DNA of 24,413 bases from positions 1-24,413 of the forward strand of contig JAPLCL010000015.1 of NCBI GenBank assembly GCA_026392265.1, given 5' to 3'. A program made the translations under genes and the position numbers. Below are positions 14,033 to 21,603 of this stretch, in pieces (position 1 is the stretch's first letter; every line of letters starts with the position of its first letter). The stretch comes from Actinomycetota bacterium (GTDB lineage: Bacteria > Actinomycetota > Thermoleophilia > UBA2241). A model generated the notes under the pieces. That model saw nothing but the letters and a program-made list of their open reading frames with translations, made no database searches and was not told the origin of the DNA.

Positions 14033-15337
14033 TCAGCCGCCCCCGCCGCCGCCGTGGATGCTGCCGGTCTCGCCGCCGTGGCAGACCTTGCAGGTCTTGA
14101 TGTAGGTCGCCAGACCCTGCAGGTTCAGCGGCTCGGCGTTGTCGACGGCCATCGTCGATGCCCACTCGGCGTGAGGGCTGTTGTGGCACGACTCGCACAT
14201 GATCTTGTTGCCGTTCATGCCCTCGGGCCCGTTGGCCAGATACGAGTTGCGGTAGAGCTTCCCCGGGTTCTCCGCGTACTTGGCACCGTGGCAGCCGCCG
14301 CAGGTGGGCTCCTGCAGCCACGCCTCGCGATTGGTCGGCGGGCCCTGGCTGTCAGACACTCTGGCCATGCCTCCGTGGCACCTGGCGTCGGTGCAGGTGA
14401 AGCCTGCCGCCGCCATGCGCCCGCGCAGGCACTTCGTGACCGCGCCCGGGTGGCAGGTGTAACAACTCGGGCTCACGCTGGTCATGGTCATCTTGTCGGC
14501 GTGGAAGCCGTGGATGGCCTGGGAGAACGAGGGCACACCGGCGACTCCCGGGGCGCCGAGGGCGTTGTCCTTGTGGCACTCGCTGCAGGCGTGGCGCACG
14601 CCTGTGAGCAGGTCGCCGTACAGGTGCGTGCCGCTGCGGGCGTCGTGCGCCTGCAAGATGTTCTCAGCGGTGTTCACGGGGCCATGGCAGTAGTCGCAGC
14701 GCTGCTCGTCCGATACTGGGATGACGACCTTGGGCTGCGTCGCGAGGACCTTGCCGGTGCTCGTACTGCGCACGGTGATCCTGACGGTCTGCAACGGGTT
14801 GAAGACCAGCTGGTCGTCGTATGGGGTCACGGGGATGGCGGTGGCGATCCACCACTTGTCCGCGGCCGAGTATTTCATCGTACCGGTGAGCTTGTTGCCG
14901 GTGATCCCCACGTTGGGCTTGAGACCGGGGAAGCCATAGCTTGCGGCATAGGTCCAGAAGTCGGTCTTCCCCGCCGAGTACGTGTTGCCGTTGACGGCGT
15001 ACTCGACCGAGATGCCGCTCGTCACCGGGCTGGCGCCCTCGCTGCCACGGCGGAACACCTGCACCTTCATGTTGTTGGCCGGCGGCAGGATCATGAAGCC
15101 GGCGTAGCTGCGCTGGAAGCAGTGCATGCCGAGGTCGTTGGCGGCGAACACGGCGTACTTGGCGCTCGACTTCGAGATCGGCGCGGCCCCGCGAGCTCTC
15201 GGACCGGGGCCGTAGCCACCGGCGGCAAAGGCAGGTGTGGCTGCGACGAGCAGCCCCAGCGACACCAGCGACAGGCCGAAGACGGCCATGCGTAGCCGGC
15301 CGGCGCTCGTGCGTGCGCCGCGCTCTGGTGATCTCAT
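14033..15337 (-). CDS. Secreted seven-heme cytochrome c
   Basis: Extracytoplasmic electron-transfer protein of 434 residues. A signal peptide (about 1-39, ending TPAFAAGG) precedes a beta-rich domain (60-205) that contains NDLGMHC and FMILPPANN. Seven heme attachment sites follow: CDYCH (214), CSECH (251), CYTCH (292), CTDARCH (315, a CX4CH variant), CGGCH (346), CESCH (381) and CKVCH (416). The NDLGMHC domain is known to me from multiheme cytochromes of metal-reducing bacteria. The protein ends in HGGGGGG, and no membrane anchor or sortase motif follows. AGGGGGAG lies 5 nt before the ATG. It is followed by the GyrI-like gene. The electron partner is unknown, and cytochrome c maturation genes are not in the window. 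Confidence 0.93.
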   Translation of the reverse strand: MRSPERGARTSAGRLRMAVFGLSLVSLGLLVAATPAFAAGGYGPGPRARGAAPISKSSAKYAVFAANDLGMHCFQRSYAGFMILPPANNMKVQVFRRGSEGASPVTSGISVEYAVNGNTYSAGKTDFWTYAASYGFPGLKPNVGITGNKLTGTMKYSAADKWWIATAIPVTPYDDQLVFNPLQTVRITVRSTSTGKVLATQPKVVIPVSDEQRCDYCHGPVNTAENILQAHDARSGTHLYGDLLTGVRHACSECHKDNALGAPGVAGVPSFSQAIHGFHADKMTMTSVSPSCYTCHPGAVTKCLRGRMAAAGFTCTDARCHGGMARVSDSQGPPTNREAWLQEPTCGGCHGAKYAENPGKLYRNSYLANGPEGMNGNKIMCESCHNSPHAEWASTMAVDNAEPLNLQGLATYIKTCKVCHGGETGSIHGGGGGG

Positions 15338-15444
15338 GACGCTCCCCCTATCCCGCCGCCCCCGCGGCGAGTGGCTCCCTTGGACATCATCAAGCCTACC
15401 CCCGAGCGGAACGGGAAAACAGTCAGTCGAACGACCTGGAAAGG

Positions 15445-15876
15445 TCAGTACGGCCGGGCGGCGAGGACGACAGCGACGCTCGCCGCCATGAACACCACTT
15501 GGACGCCGATGCCCCAAAGCCGGCCGGAGCGCCCGTGCGGAAAGCTCTTCCAGTGGCTCGGAAACCAGTGCGCGTCGGGGCGCCTGCGCAGCTCCGCGAT
15601 GAGGATGTCCCAGTCGGGCGCCCCGCTCAGGGGGCCCATGAACGCCAGCCAGAACGGCATCCCCAGGGCGAGCCAGGCGAGCAGCCAGAGCGTGAGCCCG
15701 GCGAGGAAGTCGCAGCAGCCGTAGATCACCGGGTGGCGCGTGCGCGTGTAGTCCCAGTGCGGGATCAGGTCCATGAGCACGTGGGCGACGATCACCGCCA
15801 CGAGGACGAGCCACCACGGGCCGCCGAGGGCGGCGGCGATGGCGAGACCGGCAAGGACGTGCGTCGTGACCCACAT
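15445..15876 (-). CDS. Small integral membrane protein, possibly YdjM/PF04307-like hydrolase
   Basis: A 143-residue protein with four hydrophobic segments (about 5-15, 23-38, 50-72 and 118-138). Conserved-looking polar motifs occur at the membrane edges: THVLAG at the N terminus, HVLMDLIPHWDY after the second helix, PDWDILI and HWFPSHW. This spacing of His and Asp recalls the inner-membrane putative metal-dependent hydrolases of PF04307, but the match is loose and I am not certain of the family. The start is unclear: ATG at 15876 gives a clean N-terminal THxxxG arrangement, while ATG at 15954 would add 26 residues. Neither has a good ribosome site. It lies 107 bp before the cytochrome gene on the same strand and may be co-transcribed. 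Confidence 0.7.
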   Translation of the reverse strand: MWVTTHVLAGLAIAAALGGPWWLVLVAVIVAHVLMDLIPHWDYTRTRHPVIYGCCDFLAGLTLWLLAWLALGMPFWLAFMGPLSGAPDWDILIAELRRRPDAHWFPSHWKSFPHGRSGRLWGIGVQVVFMAASVAVVLAARPY

Positions 15877-16007
15877 GGCCCATGAGCCTATGGGAAGGCC
15901 GGGGAAGTCGCCAGCTTGCCGGGTCTGCGGGCAGGCAGGTATCTCCGCGGGCATAAAGGTGTCTACTCAGGGTAAGATGCTCACAGCGAACCGGAGGAGG
16001 GTATCGG

Positions 16008-16205
16008 ATGAAGAAGATCGCGTTCCTTGTGCTGATCGTCCTTGCAGGCGTCGGCGCCTACTTCGCCTGGAAGATGCTGAAGGGCGACGGCGGCTGCTGC
16101 GGCTGGGGTGGCGACAAGACCGATCCGTGGAGCAGCTATACGCCGCCGGCCGACGACATCGTCGCTGACGTCGCGGACGTCGCGGACGCCGCCGCGGAGG
16201 CCTGA
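16008..16205 (+). CDS. Membrane-anchored 65-residue microprotein, copy 1
   Basis: An N-terminal hydrophobic helix (about 4-21) is followed by KMLKGDGG, a CCGWGG insertion, then KTDPWSSYTPPADDIV and an Asp/Ala-rich end with repeating D-x-A triplets. GGAGGAGG lies 7 nt before the ATG, and TAAGAT (15973-15978) can act as a -10. The adjacent copy at 16257-16454 is about 80 percent identical by eye, and its 45-bp leader is also similar, so the whole unit was duplicated. The strong ribosome site, clean codon structure and conservation between copies support expression. I do not recognise the family; one transmembrane helix with an acidic, probably helical tail is all that can be said. Confidence 0.78.
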   Translation: MKKIAFLVLIVLAGVGAYFAWKMLKGDGGCCGWGGDKTDPWSSYTPPADDIVADVADVADAAAEA

Positions 16206-16256
16206 TCGCTTTTGCAGGGGGTATGATGCACGAAGCGAGCTGGAGGAGGGTCTCGG

Positions 16257-16454
16257 ATGAATAAGCTTCTGTTCCCCCCACTGATTGTCCTGTCGGGTGT
16301 CGGCGCCTACTTCGCCTGGAAGAAGCTGAAGGGCGACGGTGGCTGGGGTGGCGACAAGACCGATCCGTGGAGCAGCTATACGCCGCCGGCCGATGACATC
16401 GTCGCCGACGTCGCGGACGCCGCGGATGCCGCGGACGCCGCCGCGGAGGCCTGA
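16257..16454 (+). CDS. Membrane-anchored 65-residue microprotein, copy 2
   Basis: Paralogue of the preceding gene, starting 51 nt after its stop. It has the same N-terminal helix ending GVGAYFAWKKLKGDGG, the same WGGDKTDPWSSYTPPADD core and a D-x-A triplet tail. It lacks the three-residue CCG insertion of copy 1 and has one more DAA unit, so both proteins are 65 residues. GGAGGAGG precedes the ATG, and TATGAT (16222-16227) is a -10-like element at the same relative place as in copy 1. Each copy therefore probably keeps its own promoter. A strong hairpin at 16480-16513 follows. Function unknown. Confidence 0.78.
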   Translation: MNKLLFPPLIVLSGVGAYFAWKKLKGDGGWGGDKTDPWSSYTPPADDIVADVADAADAADAAAEA

Positions 16455-16479
16455 GCGCTACACGAGTTGCGTACGTCGC

Positions 16480-16513
16480 AAGGGGCGCCGGGCCGCAAGG
16501 CCCGGCGCCCCTT
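16480..16513. terminator. Perfect 15-bp stem with GCAA tetraloop, likely bidirectional terminator
   Basis: Arms 16480-16494 and 16499-16513 are exact complements around GCAA, a GNRA-type loop. It lies 26 nt after the second microprotein gene and 27 nt after acsE on the other strand, between convergent units. No U-tract follows on either strand, as is common for actinobacterial hairpin terminators. Confidence 0.75.
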
Positions 16514-16539
16514 GCCGTCTTCACGCCGCTTCGCGCCCG

Positions 16540-17460
16540 TCAGATGCGCAGGTACGAGTCGGCGTAGATGACCTCGTTGCAGAGCATCCGGTAGGTCTTG
16601 TAGAAGTCGACCTGCTCGGGGTCGCTCGTGTCGACTGCCGCCGCGTCCAGCTCCTCCATCGCGGCGACGGCGTCGTACAGCGCCACCACCAATGTGCTCA
16701 TCGGCGTGCTCTCGTCGCGCTGCTCGACGATGCGGATGAACTCGTTCTGCGCCTCGTCGGTGGGGTCGGCGATGGCGCTGTCGAGGCCCGCGCCCATGAC
16801 CATGACCAGCATGGTGCGGTTGATCAGAGGGCGGTTCTCGGGCGGTGCGCCGTTGGAGATGTTGGAGAGCCCGACGACCGTGGTGGGCGGCGGGTCGGCC
16901 ATCATCTTGAACATGCGGATGGCCTCGACCGACTCCAGCGCGACGTCCTGGTTGCAGTTCACGGCGAGTACGAGCGGATCCAGGAAGATGTCCTGCACCG
17001 GGAGGCCGGCGGCCGCGGCCGCCGGGAGTAGGGCCTCCATGGCGATGCCGGCGCGGCCGTCGGCGGTCGTCGGGATGCCGTCGACGCCCATGGTGAGCGC
17101 GATGACGCGGGCGCCGTACTTGGCCGCCAGCTGCATCACGCTGTCCAGGCGGGCGGGGTCGGCGGAGGCGGAGTTGAGCATGGCCGGCTTCTTGCAGACC
17201 TTAAGCCCCGCCTCCATCGCCGCGAAGTTGGTGGTGTCGAGCGAGAGCGGTGTGTCGGTGACTTCTTGTACCGCCTCGACGATCCACGGCATCACCTCGT
17301 GTCCCCGCTTCTTTTGCGGGCCGATGTTGAGGTCGATGATGCCGGCGCCGGCCTCTACCTGCCGCAAGGCCATGGCCTGGATGGTCTTCGCGTCACGGGC
17401 CTCGATGGCCGCCTTCACCGGCGGCGCGATGATGTGGATGTTCTCACCGATGATGAGCAC
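16540..17460 (-). CDS. acsE: Methyltetrahydrofolate:corrinoid iron-sulfur protein methyltransferase (AcsE)
   Basis: Transfers the methyl group of 5-methyltetrahydrofolate to the cobalt of the corrinoid iron-sulfur protein (AcsCD), linking the folate and carbonyl branches of the Wood-Ljungdahl pathway. The 306-residue product is a DHPS-like TIM barrel. It has DLNIGP (43-48), D75 in SLDTTN, N96 in MLNS, D161 in FLDPLVL and N200 in GLSNIS. These align with the pterin-site residues of the Moorella enzyme (D75, N96, D160, N199). It is about 44 residues longer than the Moorella protein because of an insertion before the C-terminal NEVIYADSYLRI. The start is GTG at 17460, with AAGGAGGT 5 nt upstream, and the gene overlaps cooC by 17 nt. 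It is the last gene of the operon. Confidence 0.94.
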   Translation of the reverse strand: MLIIGENIHIIAPPVKAAIEARDAKTIQAMALRQVEAGAGIIDLNIGPQKKRGHEVMPWIVEAVQEVTDTPLSLDTTNFAAMEAGLKVCKKPAMLNSASADPARLDSVMQLAAKYGARVIALTMGVDGIPTTADGRAGIAMEALLPAAAAAGLPVQDIFLDPLVLAVNCNQDVALESVEAIRMFKMMADPPPTTVVGLSNISNGAPPENRPLINRTMLVMVMGAGLDSAIADPTDEAQNEFIRIVEQRDESTPMSTLVVALYDAVAAMEELDAAAVDTSDPEQVDFYKTYRMLCNEVIYADSYLRI

Positions 17461-18244
17461 CGGTGACCTCCTTCCCTTGGGCCTGGTCCAGCACCGTATC
17501 GACGACGGGAGCCATGGCGACCTTCAGGCGGCTGTCGTCGGGAAGCTGGAGGAGCGGCCGGCCGGCGGCGTCGAACGCCGCGACCAGCGGATCGTCGGGC
17601 AGCACGGCCAGAAGGTCCAGGCCGTGCTCGTCGATGGCCGCGCGAAGCTCCGGGGTGAGGCCCTCGGCGGCGCGGTTCACGATGAGGTAGTGCTTGCCGA
17701 CCTTGGTGTTCAGTTCTTTGAGTAGGGCGGCGATGCGCCCCGCCGTGGTGATGCCCCGCACTGTAGCGTCGCTGACGATGAGCAGCACCTCCACGTCTCG
17801 CGTGGTGCGTCGCGAGAGGTGCTCGAGGCCCGCCTCGTTGTCGATGACCACCCACGGATAGCTGTCGGCGATGGTGTCGATGATGGCGCGCAACATGTTG
17901 TTGGCGGCGCAGTAGCAACCGGGCCCCTCGGGCCGGCCCATGGCGAGCAGGTCGACGCCGACGCCCTCGACGACGCTCGAGTTGATCTCGTAGTCGAGCA
18001 GGTCACGCTTGGCGATCCCCGCCTCGAGGAGGTTGGCGCGGGCCTTTTCGCTGGTCTCCTCGCGGACGTCACCGACCGTCTTCTCGAGCGGCAGGCCGAG
18101 CACGGTGTTGAGGTTGCTGGCCGGGTCGGCGTCGATGGCCAGGATGGGGCCGGTCTGGCCCTCCGCCAAGCGGCGGATGAGCAGACCGGCGAGCGTGGTC
18201 TTGCCGGTGCCACCCTTGCCGGCGATGGCGATGGTGGTGGTCAT
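17444..18244 (-). CDS. cooC: Nickel-inserting ATPase CooC/AcsF, CODH/ACS maturation factor
   Basis: MinD/ArsA-type ATPase that helps load nickel into CO dehydrogenase or acetyl-CoA synthase. The deviant Walker A GKGGTGKT is at 9-16, and IDADPASN is at 37-44. The metal-binding CxC (C110-Y-C112) is in PGCYCAANN, and VIDNEAGLEHLSRRT follows, which is diagnostic of CooC. The 266 residues match the family. The ATG at 18244 has GGAGG 9 nt upstream. The end overlaps acsE by 17 nt, which suggests coupling. Whether it serves AcsB (AcsF role) or the CODH subunit (CooC role) cannot be decided from sequence. Confidence 0.94.
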   Translation of the reverse strand: MTTTIAIAGKGGTGKTTLAGLLIRRLAEGQTGPILAIDADPASNLNTVLGLPLEKTVGDVREETSEKARANLLEAGIAKRDLLDYEINSSVVEGVGVDLLAMGRPEGPGCYCAANNMLRAIIDTIADSYPWVVIDNEAGLEHLSRRTTRDVEVLLIVSDATVRGITTAGRIAALLKELNTKVGKHYLIVNRAAEGLTPELRAAIDEHGLDLLAVLPDDPLVAAFDAAGRPLLQLPDDSRLKVAMAPVVDTVLDQAQGKEVTGAHHR

Positions 18245-18260
18245 CGTATGGGCCTCCGTA

Positions 18261-20243
18261 TCATGTGATCGGCTGCCGGGCGTCCGCGCCGTCGCCGCGC
18301 TTCTGGAGCGCCGCCACGACGCTCGGGAAGCCGGTGAGGTCGGTGTGCGGCAGGAAGAGCGCCGACGTGTACTCGTCCATGAAACTGTTGTCGGCGCTCA
18401 GTTCGAGGTAGGTCATCTTGGCGGCTACATCGAGGACTTCGTGGCGGATGTTCACGCACAAGAGTGCCGCGTAGGCGCCCTGGGCGCTGGTGTTGCCGAG
18501 GAACTTGAAGCGCTCCACCGGCTGGTCGGGTAGCAGGCCGATGCGGATCGCCTTCTCGATATTGATGTACTGGCCGAAGGCGCCGCCGATGAGGATCTCC
18601 TCCACGTCGGCGAGGTCGACCCCGACGCTGCGGCACAGCACCTCGAAACCGGCGTAGATCGCCGCCTTGGCGCGGATCAGACTGCTGATGTCCGACTCGG
18701 TCAGGGCGATGTCGTGGTCGGCGCCGCCTTCGCCGGCGCGGCACACGACGTACTCGGGTACGCCGTCGCGCACGCGTACGCGGGCGGTCGGCGCCTCGAG
18801 GTCCAGGTGACCAGACTTGTCGAGAAGGCCGGTGACAAAGAGCTCGCCGAGGAGGTCGATGAGGCCGCTGCCGCAGATCCCCACGGCCGGCGCGTCGCCG
18901 ACGGTGCGGAACGTGGGCTCCCAGGTGTCGTCGGAGATGAAGACGTCCTCGATCGCGCCGGAAGAGGCGCGCATGCCGTACGCCACGCCACCGCCTTCGA
19001 AGGCGGGGCCTGCGGAGCAGGCGCAGGCGAGCAGCCAGTCCTTGTTACCGAGCACCATCTCCCCATTGGTGCCGATATCGATGAAGAGCGTCAGCTTATC
19101 GGTGGCGAACATCCCCGAGGAGATGACTCCGGCCGTGATGTCGCCGCCCACGTAGCTGCCCACCGACGGCATGATGTGTACGCGCGCCAGCATGTTGGCA
19201 CTCAGGCCGAGCTCGCGAGCCTCGAGCTTGGGCGACGCCGAGAGCGTGGGGATGTACGGCTCGGCGCGCAGGTACTGCGGGTCGAGGCCGAGCAGCAGGT
19301 GCGTCATCGTCGTGTTGCCGGCCACCGTCACCTCGTGGATCTCGTAAAGCTCGATGCCGTTGCGCTTCTGCAACTCGTCGAGCAGGTCGTTGATAGTCTC
19401 CACGGCGAGGTTCTGCAGCCGTTCGAGCCCACGCCTGCGCTTCGCGTAGATGATGCGGCTGATGACGTCCTCGCCGCAGGCGATCTGTTTGTTGTACGCA
19501 CTCGCCGAGTCGACCACCCTTCCCGTGGCGAAGTCGAGCAGGTAGGCCACCACCGACGTGGTACCGAGGTCGATGGCGACCCCCATGCTCGCGTGGTTGA
19601 AGGCCGCGGGGTAGATGCGGATCAGGCGCGGCGGCAGGTACGTGCCGTAGACCCAGTCGCGCATCTCGAGGGTCACGCTGACCTTCCAGTTGGCCATGCG
19701 CAGGTCCTTGCCGAGGCGGCGGAGCATGGGCAGTTCGGAGCGTACCTCTTCGACTCCGTGCTGCTGGGCCAGCGCCCGCCGCAGGCGGTCGAAGTCGCTG
19801 GTGTTGTCGCCCAGCGAGGGCGGCTCGATGTCGAGCTCGAAGGTGCGCACGGCAGGGTTCTGCCGCCAGTCGCAGCCGAGCGGCAGCGACTCAGGCTCGG
19901 CGACGGCGTGGCCGTGCGGCCGCACCGTCTCGCGGCGGCGCTCGGGCACCTCGATCTCGACGGCACCGGTGACGTAGGTCTGACAGGCTACCGCCCAGCC
20001 GTCGAGGATCTCGGCCGTTTCCAGGCCGGCGTTGCTGCGTCGCTCGACCTCGCCCGCCGTCACGCGCACGCGGCAGCGGCCACAGCGGCCCTGCCCGGCG
20101 CACGGGGCCGCGACGTCGAGCTCGCAGAGGATGGCCGCGTCGAGCAGGCTCGTGCCGGCCGGTACCTCGATCGTCTCCCCCGACGGGGTGAAGGTGATCG
20201 CGGCCATGGCCGTGCGGGCCTTCGTGGCGGACCCGTCGCTCAT
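18261..20243 (-). CDS. acsV: Corrinoid activation protein RACo (AcsV), 2Fe-2S/ASKHA ATPase
   Basis: Reductive activator that uses ATP to return oxidised Co(II) in the corrinoid iron-sulfur protein to the active Co(I) state. From this ATG (660 residues) the N-terminal ferredoxin domain has C48, C54, C57 and C87, a [2Fe-2S] pattern. A linker and middle domain follow. Then comes the C-terminal ASKHA/DUF4445 ATPase with AIDLGTTSVVAYLLD, FIDIGTNGEMVLGN and ICGSGLIDLL. The family is about 630 residues. Start choice is uncertain: GTG at 20258 overlaps acsC by 8 nt, ATG at 20243 leaves a 7-nt gap, and ATG at 20207 directly precedes the ferredoxin fold. The preceding gene encodes its substrate subunit. 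Confidence 0.93.
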   Translation of the reverse strand: MSDGSATKARTAMAAITFTPSGETIEVPAGTSLLDAAILCELDVAAPCAGQGRCGRCRVRVTAGEVERRSNAGLETAEILDGWAVACQTYVTGAVEIEVPERRRETVRPHGHAVAEPESLPLGCDWRQNPAVRTFELDIEPPSLGDNTSDFDRLRRALAQQHGVEEVRSELPMLRRLGKDLRMANWKVSVTLEMRDWVYGTYLPPRLIRIYPAAFNHASMGVAIDLGTTSVVAYLLDFATGRVVDSASAYNKQIACGEDVISRIIYAKRRRGLERLQNLAVETINDLLDELQKRNGIELYEIHEVTVAGNTTMTHLLLGLDPQYLRAEPYIPTLSASPKLEARELGLSANMLARVHIMPSVGSYVGGDITAGVISSGMFATDKLTLFIDIGTNGEMVLGNKDWLLACACSAGPAFEGGGVAYGMRASSGAIEDVFISDDTWEPTFRTVGDAPAVGICGSGLIDLLGELFVTGLLDKSGHLDLEAPTARVRVRDGVPEYVVCRAGEGGADHDIALTESDISSLIRAKAAIYAGFEVLCRSVGVDLADVEEILIGGAFGQYINIEKAIRIGLLPDQPVERFKFLGNTSAQGAYAALLCVNIRHEVLDVAAKMTYLELSADNSFMDEYTSALFLPHTDLTGFPSVVAALQKRGDGADARQPIT

Positions 20244-20250
20244 CGCCGCG

Positions 20251-21600
20251 TCACGCACCCCAGACGTTCTTGAGGTAGTTGGAGATGTCCACGGCGTCGC
20301 GCGGGCCCACCATGATCTGCCAGCCGGGCAGCTCCTCTTCGACCTCGCCGGAGAGGCCGGCGACGTGCCCGGGGATCACGAGCTTCTTGTGGTTGATGCG
20401 GCTCTCGATGCCCGAATCTCTGACCGTCTTGGCAATCTTCTCGGCGTCGAACTTACCGGCCGCCCAGCCGGTGAGCACCGACTGGCCGTCGCTGTCGGCG
20501 ACCAGCAGCCACGCCGGAACGCCGGCGCCCTCGACCTCGCCCGAGACAGAGAAGTACGTGAGCGAGAAGTTGGTGGTGATGAGCACGGGGCTGTCGGGGC
20601 CGGCCACGCCGACCTCGTAGAGCTTCGGCTCCACCTGGATGGGCTTCTGGGGGTCGGTGTAGATGTTCTGGCGCAGCGTCAGAAGTGAGTACACCGCCGC
20701 CGGCTCAAGGTGGTCGATGATCACGACGCCGGCGTACTTGGCGACGGCCTGCGTGGCGCGCGCGAGCTCCGCCTGCCACACGGCGCCGCTGGAATCGGCG
20801 ACAATGGGGAACCCCAGCGCCCGGGCGCCCTTCTTGAGGGCCAGGCGACGCAACTGCGTGAAGGCGGTCAGGTCGCCGGCGAGCGTGGTCGTCCCGGGGT
20901 CGAGCACAAGGTCGTCGACGCCGGCGCCGCGCACGCTCTCGGAGAGATCGACGAGACCGGCGAGGTCGCCCGCCGCGGTGCGGATGGCCAAGGGGCAGCC
21001 GTGCTTCTTGGCCACGTCGGCCATGGCCTGCCAGTTCGCGGACGTCGCGGCGTGGACGAGCGGCCTGTCGGCGGCTGCGCCGCCGCTGAGGGCCGCGTCG
21101 ATGGCCGCCGCGTCGCCGCTCATCAGAACGAGCGGCAGGCCGGGGGCGGCCGCGCGGGCCGCGGCCACGGCCGCGGCGTACGCGGCCGCGTCACCGCCGC
21201 TGTGCTCCACGGCGAGGCCGTCGAGACGCAGCTTCATGCCGACGCGCTCCACCTCGTAGCTCGCCACGTCGGCGGCCTTCCCGGCAAGCTGTGGGTCGTC
21301 GCTCCTGACGCGCACCACGAGGCCGGGCTGGTGGTAGAAGGTCTTCTCGTGGCGATAGAGGACGACCTCGTTGCCGATCTCGAAGGCGCGTTCGCCGGCG
21401 CCGATCGCGACGAGCTTGATGGGCGGCGCCGAGGCGGCGTCGAGCGCCGTCTTGGCCTCGTCGTCCACGTACGGGCACTTGTCCAGCTCGGTGCCCTTCT
21501 GCGCGAGCTTCATGGCGAAGGCCAGGCAGGTGGGGAAGCCGCACTCCTTGCAGTTGGTCTTGGGGAGGAGCTTGTAGATCTGCAGTCCGGTGAGGGCCAT
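20251..21600 (-). CDS. acsC: Corrinoid iron-sulfur protein large subunit (AcsC/CdhE)
   Basis: Carries the [4Fe-4S] cluster and the corrinoid-binding domain that shuttles methyl groups from AcsE to AcsB. The N-terminal cluster ligands are C17, C20, C25 and C42 (TNCKECGFPTC then KCPY), the spacing known for the Moorella subunit. A TIM-barrel domain follows. The C-terminal corrinoid domain includes NFSLTYFSVSGEVE, VLTGWAAGKF and KKLVIPGHVAGLSGEVEEE. Length 449 residues, against about 446 in Moorella. The ATG at 21600 starts 3 nt after the acsD stop, with GGGAG upstream inside acsD. It forms a heterodimer with AcsD. Confidence 0.96.
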   Translation of the reverse strand: MALTGLQIYKLLPKTNCKECGFPTCLAFAMKLAQKGTELDKCPYVDDEAKTALDAASAPPIKLVAIGAGERAFEIGNEVVLYRHEKTFYHQPGLVVRVRSDDPQLAGKAADVASYEVERVGMKLRLDGLAVEHSGGDAAAYAAAVAAARAAAPGLPLVLMSGDAAAIDAALSGGAAADRPLVHAATSANWQAMADVAKKHGCPLAIRTAAGDLAGLVDLSESVRGAGVDDLVLDPGTTTLAGDLTAFTQLRRLALKKGARALGFPIVADSSGAVWQAELARATQAVAKYAGVVIIDHLEPAAVYSLLTLRQNIYTDPQKPIQVEPKLYEVGVAGPDSPVLITTNFSLTYFSVSGEVEGAGVPAWLLVADSDGQSVLTGWAAGKFDAEKIAKTVRDSGIESRINHKKLVIPGHVAGLSGEVEEELPGWQIMVGPRDAVDISNYLKNVWGA

Positions 21601-21603
21601 CGC

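Noticed and set aside
14010..15883. Longer frames around the cytochrome and GyrI-like genes
   Set aside because: The upstream extensions carry no conserved sequence; well-placed ribosome sites precede the ATGs at 15337 and 14009.
16150..16450. 9-nt GAYGYCGCG repeats as a CRISPR or minisatellite
   Set aside because: The repeats are in frame, encode D-x-A triplets in the tails of both microproteins and have no spacers; coding repetition explains them.
18714..20273. Plus-strand frame of 519 codons opposite acsV
   Set aside because: It is antisense to a gene with intact ferredoxin and ASKHA motifs; composition is antisense-like.
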